Positions 14,018-18,051 of a stretch of DNA of 18,051 nt are shown here, piece by piece (position 1 is the first letter of the stretch; each line of letters begins with the position of its first letter). Source of the stretch: Candidatus Bipolaricaulota bacterium (GTDB lineage: Bacteria; Bipolaricaulota; Bipolaricaulia; UBA7950; UBA9294). Under the pieces are notes generated by a model, which was given only the letters and a program-made list of their open reading frames with translations, had not been told where the DNA came from and did not search any database. The stretch is from NCBI GenBank assembly GCA_023132545.1, contig JAGLYB010000055.1, forward strand, positions 1 to 18,051, in the 5' to 3' direction. A program made the position numbers and the translations under genes.

Positions 14018-14736
14018 GTTCAGAGCCTTATCTGAAGGCAGAGCGAAGGTCTCCCGGAACGATCGAGGCTCACATAGAATCCATAAGCCTGTTCGAGGCA
14101 TTTCTCAAGGAGACAAGCGAAGACGCAGATATCGACGTCGCGACCCCCAAGGATATCGAGTTGTTCGTCGAGCAGGCGGAAGGGCAGGGGCTCTCCAAGA
14201 AAAAGCTCCTCTGGAGCCTCCACAACTACTATGGGTTCTCCGGCCGGCCGGCACTTCACAGCCATGCGCTCGCGCTTCGCCGTGAAACAATGCAAGGAGA
14301 GAAGAAAAATCGCCCCAGTCCACTGCTGTCGACCCTGCACGGGGCCTTGCTAGACACGGTGACAGCCTTGGCAAAACGCGGTATTGAGAGCGCGAAGACT
14401 CTCCTTCAGCATGCGGCGACGCAGGCCGATCGAACACTGCTCGCGTCAATCAGTGGCGTGCCCATCGAGGATATTGAGGAGCTGGCGTCCTACGCTGACC
14501 TGTCACGGATTACGGACATCAAGGGGAAGCGAGCCCGCTTGTTGCTGGAGGCGGGAATCCGTAGCGTGCAGCAGCTTCGGCTCTGGGATCCAGAGGAGCT
14601 TCTCAGTCATCTGACTGACGTTGTTGAGGCGACCGGATTGCTGAAACGTCCGCCTACACCCACAGAGAGCCGGTATTGGATCAAACAAGCAAAGGAACTG
14701 CCGGACATCGTGGAAGAGATCGGGCCACCTGCATAG
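14014..14736 (+). CDS. Core-binding (integrase N-terminal-like) domain fused to DUF4332 HhH region
   Basis: A 240-residue protein. Residues about 1-75 resemble the SAM-like core-binding domain of tyrosine recombinases: a TIEAHIESISLFEAFL helix, TPKDIELFVEQ, and a GLSKKKLLWSLHNYYGF helix. The recombinase catalytic domain (R...HxxR...Y) is absent. Residues about 110-230 resemble DUF4332, with helix-hairpin-helix-like turns (ASISGVPIEDIEELA; ITDIKGKRARLLLEAGIRSVQQL; DPEELLSHL). Both halves suggest nucleic-acid binding rather than recombination. No Shine-Dalgarno is visible; the start overlaps the stop of a small upstream frame. The function is not known. Confidence 0.75.
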   Translation: MSSEPYLKAERRSPGTIEAHIESISLFEAFLKETSEDADIDVATPKDIELFVEQAEGQGLSKKKLLWSLHNYYGFSGRPALHSHALALRRETMQGEKKNRPSPLLSTLHGALLDTVTALAKRGIESAKTLLQHAATQADRTLLASISGVPIEDIEELASYADLSRITDIKGKRARLLLEAGIRSVQQLRLWDPEELLSHLTDVVEATGLLKRPPTPTESRYWIKQAKELPDIVEEIGPPA

Positions 14737-15438
14737 CTACAACGCATAAGGGCGAACAATGCCTACCTTAGATGGGCTCCAAACTGGCAGCTAAGGAAGC
14801 CGGCTTCACCCAGGACACACTGCCAATTGGCCTGCGAGCGGACCTGTGAATAGCCTAGCTATGAGATCAGCCTGTGCTCCTTGTTGGCGGTGGTGAACGC
14901 CTCAAGAAAGCGGTCTATTTGGTCGTCGATGCAAGGTAGCGTGTGGTTTGTTCTCGCAGTCCTGCTCCTCGCATCCGGGTCCTTCGCCTTCAAGGTATGG
15001 GTTCGACAGCTGGGTGATTAACGGGCGAATGCCAAAGCGGCCAACAGCCCCCTGGGGAAAGGCAGAAGAAGGCGCATCTGGAGCCTGGGTTCCTGTACTA
15101 GAACGCGTTCTGTGGCGGTCGCGTGGTGATGCGTGTTCTATATTGTGGTAGGGTTTCATGCGAACAGCCAGTCTTGGTCTTGCCATACGCCGCCTTAGAC
15201 TCGCAAAGATATGTTCAACATCCGGTACTCCTTCTTCTGCCTAATCCCTCGCTACTGCCGCGATTCCAATTTTGGCTTCATGATAGTTTGGAATGCCCCC
15301 TTCAGTACCGAAATCGAGCCAATAAACGGGTTCCAAATGGAGTTCTCTTACGAGTGAATGCCCATTTGCTCTACGCGTCATTGCTGTTCTTACATGAAGA
15401 AGCTATTCTTCTTCCCAGTGAGGAGGCCAGCTGATACG
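14737..15438. other. Long intergenic region before apbE-rnf
   Basis: About 700 bases with no gene I can defend. It holds a 12-base palindrome GAAGCCGGCTTC (14796-14807), a CCTTAG/CTAAGG inverted pair (14766-14771 and 14791-14796), one short hydrophobic frame (14929-15021), and a TATATT that could be a -10 (15139-15144) without a good -35. The apbE-rnf promoter should lie here but could not be placed. Confidence 0.5.
14929..15021 (+). CDS. Possible 30-residue hydrophobic peptide
   Basis: An ATG frame of 31 codons encoding a peptide with a hydrophobic stretch (VWFVLAVLLLASGSFAF) and a basic tail, like a single-helix membrane peptide. There is no clear ribosome-binding site upstream, and the frame extends upstream without another ATG. 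It may be chance; listed because the composition is unusually membrane-like. Confidence 0.2.
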   Translation: MQGSVWFVLAVLLLASGSFAFKVWVRQLGD

Positions 15439-16512
15439 ATGGGCCGGGGGCAGACGAAATCAGATTCGTGGAAACGCTGGTGGCCGATCCTTCTCGTGGG
15501 TCTGTTGGTTGGTGTGTTCTTGTTGAACAATCTTCTCTATCCTGCTCCTCTTGAAGCGTATCATGCACAGCGCGAGATGATGGATACGTGGGTATCCATC
15601 ACCGTCTTTGATTCCGATGAGACACATGCCCAAACAGCGATCGATGCCGCATTCTCGCGAATGCAGGTGATCGTAGCCATCGCTTCATCTTTTGATCCCT
15701 CTGCGGAGGTCGCTCGTTTGAATGCAACAGGGCTATTGGATTCGCCCTCACCTGAGCTGATTGACATCATCAAGGTGGCCTTAGAAATCTTCGTGATCTC
15801 GCGTGGTGCGTTCGACATCACAATCGAGCCGCTTCTTGCGCTTTGGCAGTATGATCCTGTCGCTGGAACGCAGTTCTGGGATCTCCCTTTGGATGCGCAA
15901 GAGCGTGCGATTGCCGCAACAATGTCTGTGATTGGCGCAGATCGCCTTGTGCTGAAATACGACCCACATGCTGAGATCGAATTGGTTCCAGGAATGAAAA
16001 TCACTCTCGGTGGAATCGCTAAGGGATATGCCGTTGACCAAGGCCTGCTGATTCTCAAGGAACAAGGTATTCAGCATGTACTGATCGATGCCGGAGGCGA
16101 TATCGCAGTAGCCGGAGGCAAGCCCGGCGGCGAGCCGTGGGAGATCGCTCTACGAGATCCCGCAGATCGTGAGAATGTGCTGGCGGGATTTGAGCTTTTT
16201 GACGGAGCCATCGCTACATCTGGCAATTACTTGCGATACTTCGATCCTGAAGCACAAGTGGGACATATCATGGATCCACGCACCGGCTTCTCCGCGCACC
16301 TCTCTTCAAGTGCTACGGTGATTGCTCAAACTTGTACGGAGGCGGATGCACTTGCAACAGCAGTATTCGTTCTTGGACCAACAACTGGTATTGAGATCAT
16401 CAATCAGTTGGAGGGCGCAGAAGCCTTGGTCCTAGCGTATGACGATCCCCTTTCAGTTGCTCGCTCTCGCAACTTGGGGAATTTCGAAATTCAGAAGAAG
16501 GATGGCGTATGA
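15439..16512 (+). CDS. apbE: FAD:protein FMN transferase (ApbE), membrane-anchored
   Basis: A 357-residue enzyme that attaches FMN from FAD through a phosphodiester to Thr/Ser of target proteins, notably RnfG and RnfD. After a basic start comes one membrane helix (about 14-35, WWPILLVGLLVGVFLL), placing the catalytic part outside the cytoplasm; no lipobox Cys is seen. Family motifs: GGIAKGYAVDQ (191-201), DAGGDIAV (218-225), ATSGNY (269-274), HIMDPRTG (276-283), and EADALATA with Asp303. The start is uncertain: ATG 15439 has AGGAGG about 12 bases upstream, while in-frame ATGs at 15394 and 15358 have poorer sites. Its stop overlaps the rnfC start (ATGA), so it is co-translated with its likely targets. 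Confidence 0.93.
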   Translation: MGRGQTKSDSWKRWWPILLVGLLVGVFLLNNLLYPAPLEAYHAQREMMDTWVSITVFDSDETHAQTAIDAAFSRMQVIVAIASSFDPSAEVARLNATGLLDSPSPELIDIIKVALEIFVISRGAFDITIEPLLALWQYDPVAGTQFWDLPLDAQERAIAATMSVIGADRLVLKYDPHAEIELVPGMKITLGGIAKGYAVDQGLLILKEQGIQHVLIDAGGDIAVAGGKPGGEPWEIALRDPADRENVLAGFELFDGAIATSGNYLRYFDPEAQVGHIMDPRTGFSAHLSSSATVIAQTCTEADALATAVFVLGPTTGIEIINQLEGAEALVLAYDDPLSVARSRNLGNFEIQKKDGV

Positions 16513-17843
16513 AGGTAAACCTGCTAGAGCTATTGGGAGTACGTCGAGCAGAAGGTGTACATCCCCCAGGATTCAAGGTTGCTGCGAATCGTGCAATCGA
16601 ACGCGTGCCGTCGCCTGATCGCGTTGTGCTCCCGATGTCGCAACACATCGGCGCCCCTGCGAAACCCATCGTCAAGGCTGGAGACGAAGTATGTGTCGGC
16701 CAGTTGATTGCAGAAAGCTGTGGTGGCTGTTCAGCGGGTATCCATGCCACCATTTCAGGTATGGTCAAACCCTTGACGACAATCATCAGCCCAACCTCGG
16801 GAGAGCCTGTTCCGGCAATCATCATCGAAGGTGATGGTGAGGATCGTTGGGTGGATCTCGTTCCAGCCGATCCCGCGACGCTTTCTTCTGAAGAGATCGT
16901 CACGCGGATTTCAGCTGCAGGGATCGTAGGATTGGGAGGCGCCGCTTTCCCAACGCACCTCAAGGTCAATCGTCCGCCGGACAGCCCAGCACATACGTTG
17001 TTGGTTAATGGCGCTGAATGCGAGCCCTACATCACGTCTGATGATCGCCTGATGATCGAATCTCCGGATCGCATCCTGGCAGGTGTTCGCATCCTCATGC
17101 GATTGTTGTCTGTCGAGCGAGCAATCATTGGCATCGAGGACAACAAACCGAATGCCATCTCTTCGATGATCAGCGCAGTAGATAAGGCGAAACTCTCCCC
17201 GTCAGTGGAGGTTGCTGCCCTTCCTGCTAAGTATCCGATGGGCGCTGAAAAGACGATGATCCGCTCCGTGCTCGGGGTTGAGATCCCCGAAGGCGGATTC
17301 CCCACGGATATGGGCATTGTGGTGCAGAATGTAGCTACGTTGGCAGCGATCGCGGACGCAGTGATTGACGGCCGTCCGCTTGTCGAGCGCGTGGTTACAG
17401 TCACGGGGAAAGTAGCCCACCCAAGCAACTTGTTGGTGCGATTCGGAGCCTCCGCAAAGTGGTTGATCGATCAATGTGGAGGGATGTCAGAGGATGCAGA
17501 TTCGATCCTGTTCGGCGGCCCTATGATGGGGATCGCCCAACCGACGCTCGATTCGCCCTTGGTCAAGAGTACGAACTGTGTTCTGGTTAAGAAAGCTGAC
17601 CTAAGGATTGAGCGCGGATGCGTCCGCTGCGGTCGCTGCATCGAGCGCTGTCCCATGGGTCTCATGCCGCTGATGTACGTCAGCCATGTCAAGAAAGGGA
17701 TGATTGAGGATTTGTCCGATTATCACCTGTTCAACTGTGTGGAGTGCGGCGCTTGCAGCTACGATTGCCCCGCGAATATCCCCATCGTGTCTTACATAAA
17801 GGTCGGGAAGGCCAAGCTGAGACAGCTGGGAGGGAAATCCTGA
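16509..17843 (+). CDS. rnfC: Electron transport complex subunit RnfC
   Basis: A 444-residue peripheral subunit of the Rnf complex, which couples ferredoxin:NAD+ electron transfer to Na+ or H+ pumping; RnfC is the NADH-facing, flavin and iron-sulfur subunit. The N-terminal part has the barrel-sandwich-like region (PIVKAGDEVCVGQLI). The nucleotide/FMN-binding Complex I 51-kDa-like domain carries GLGGAAFPTHLK (141-152) and GAECEPY (168-174). Two 4Fe-4S motifs follow: Cys371, 374, 377, 381 and Cys410, 413, 416, 420. The protein ends soon after, without the long repeat tail of the E. coli RsxC. The start overlaps the apbE stop and the stop overlaps the rnfD start. Confidence 0.96.
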   Translation: MKVNLLELLGVRRAEGVHPPGFKVAANRAIERVPSPDRVVLPMSQHIGAPAKPIVKAGDEVCVGQLIAESCGGCSAGIHATISGMVKPLTTIISPTSGEPVPAIIIEGDGEDRWVDLVPADPATLSSEEIVTRISAAGIVGLGGAAFPTHLKVNRPPDSPAHTLLVNGAECEPYITSDDRLMIESPDRILAGVRILMRLLSVERAIIGIEDNKPNAISSMISAVDKAKLSPSVEVAALPAKYPMGAEKTMIRSVLGVEIPEGGFPTDMGIVVQNVATLAAIADAVIDGRPLVERVVTVTGKVAHPSNLLVRFGASAKWLIDQCGGMSEDADSILFGGPMMGIAQPTLDSPLVKSTNCVLVKKADLRIERGCVRCGRCIERCPMGLMPLMYVSHVKKGMIEDLSDYHLFNCVECGACSYDCPANIPIVSYIKVGKAKLRQLGGKS

Positions 17844-18051
17844 TGGCAAACGATAAGCGTCTCATTTTGTCCTCGTCGCCTCATCTGCACGGCCCTACAT
17901 CCATTTCCAAAGACATGTACTTGGTCATTGGCGCGTTGCTCTTGCCAACAGCCGGAGCGGTTTATTTCTTCGGGCTTTATGTCTTGCTGATGCTGGCTAC
18001 CTCTATACTGGCGGCTGTACTCACAGAATTCGTTGCCAAGAAAATGCGCCG
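17843..18051 (+). CDS. rnfD: Electron transport complex subunit RnfD, partial (C-terminus beyond window end)
   Basis: The first 69 codons of the membrane subunit RnfD, which carries a covalently bound FMN in known Rnf complexes. The start ATG overlaps the rnfC stop (TGATG) and GGGAGGG lies eight bases upstream. The N-terminal block LSSSPHLHGPTSISKDMY is typical of RnfD/NqrB (SPH followed by a short polar stretch), then come two hydrophobic segments (VIGALLLPTAGAVYFFG; LYVLLMLATSILAAVL) and ...TEFVAKKM. The flavinylation site would lie beyond the window. The order C-D implies that rnfG, E, A and B follow. Confidence 0.92.
   Translation, partial: MANDKRLILSSSPHLHGPTSISKDMYLVIGALLLPTAGAVYFFGLYVLLMLATSILAAVLTEFVAKKMR

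Noticed and set aside
13760..14101. 113-residue minus-strand frame
   Set aside because: It overlaps the start of the better supported DUF4332 gene, has mixed composition and shows no recognisable motif.
14998..15014. tRNA T-arm-like GGGTTCGA
   Set aside because: No matching stem on the 3' side and no acceptor or anticodon arms around it.
15123..15434. 103-residue plus-strand frame before apbE
   Set aside because: Leucine-rich but without domain logic or ribosome-binding site, and it overlaps the apbE start region in another frame.

Overview
The window (about half G+C by eye) looks like a chromosomal stretch from an anaerobic or facultatively anaerobic bacterium. It has the start of an Rnf ion-translocating oxidoreductase operon, with an ApbE flavin transferase directly in front of rnfC. 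A Sec signal peptide on a solute-binding protein that has no lipobox, plus a BamE-like domain protein, point to a diderm envelope. The taxon cannot be fixed from the sequence alone; no rRNA, tRNA, IS element or CRISPR array was seen.

Region 1 (1-7489, minus strand) is one long apparent operon. A TTGACT-N17-TATCCT promoter is followed by a fused two-domain ABC permease, a secreted solute-binding protein, the ATPase, a tandem HAD-HAD protein, a PHP-domain phosphoesterase, and a further HAD hydrolase that runs off the left edge. The transporter has the architecture of the Fbp/Afu/Phn type (iron, hexose phosphate or phosphonate importers), so the substrate is not settled by family alone. Three HAD domains and a PHP hydrolase downstream suggest that the imported compound is dephosphorylated.

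Region 2 (7496-10299) holds an RpiR/MurR-type regulator gene (minus) divergent from a DUF47/PhoU-like accessory gene and a PiT phosphate transporter (plus). Three sites with a CAAC-N4-GTTG core lie at the ABC operon promoter, the regulator promoter and the pit promoter. They suggest that one regulator controls uptake, its own synthesis and phosphate movement: a candidate organophosphate uptake, dephosphorylation and phosphate-handling regulon. This is the main finding.

Region 3 (10480-15438) is looser. It has a histidine phosphatase, a small membrane-anchored BamE-like protein, a secreted FG-GAP repeat protein, a 57-residue ribbon-helix-helix protein, and a protein joining a tyrosine-recombinase-type core-binding domain to a DUF4332 helix-hairpin-helix region. 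Three gaps of 351, about 570 and about 700 bp contain no convincing gene.

Region 4 (15439-18051, plus) is the head of the Rnf operon: apbE, rnfC and the start of rnfD, with overlapping stop and start codons.
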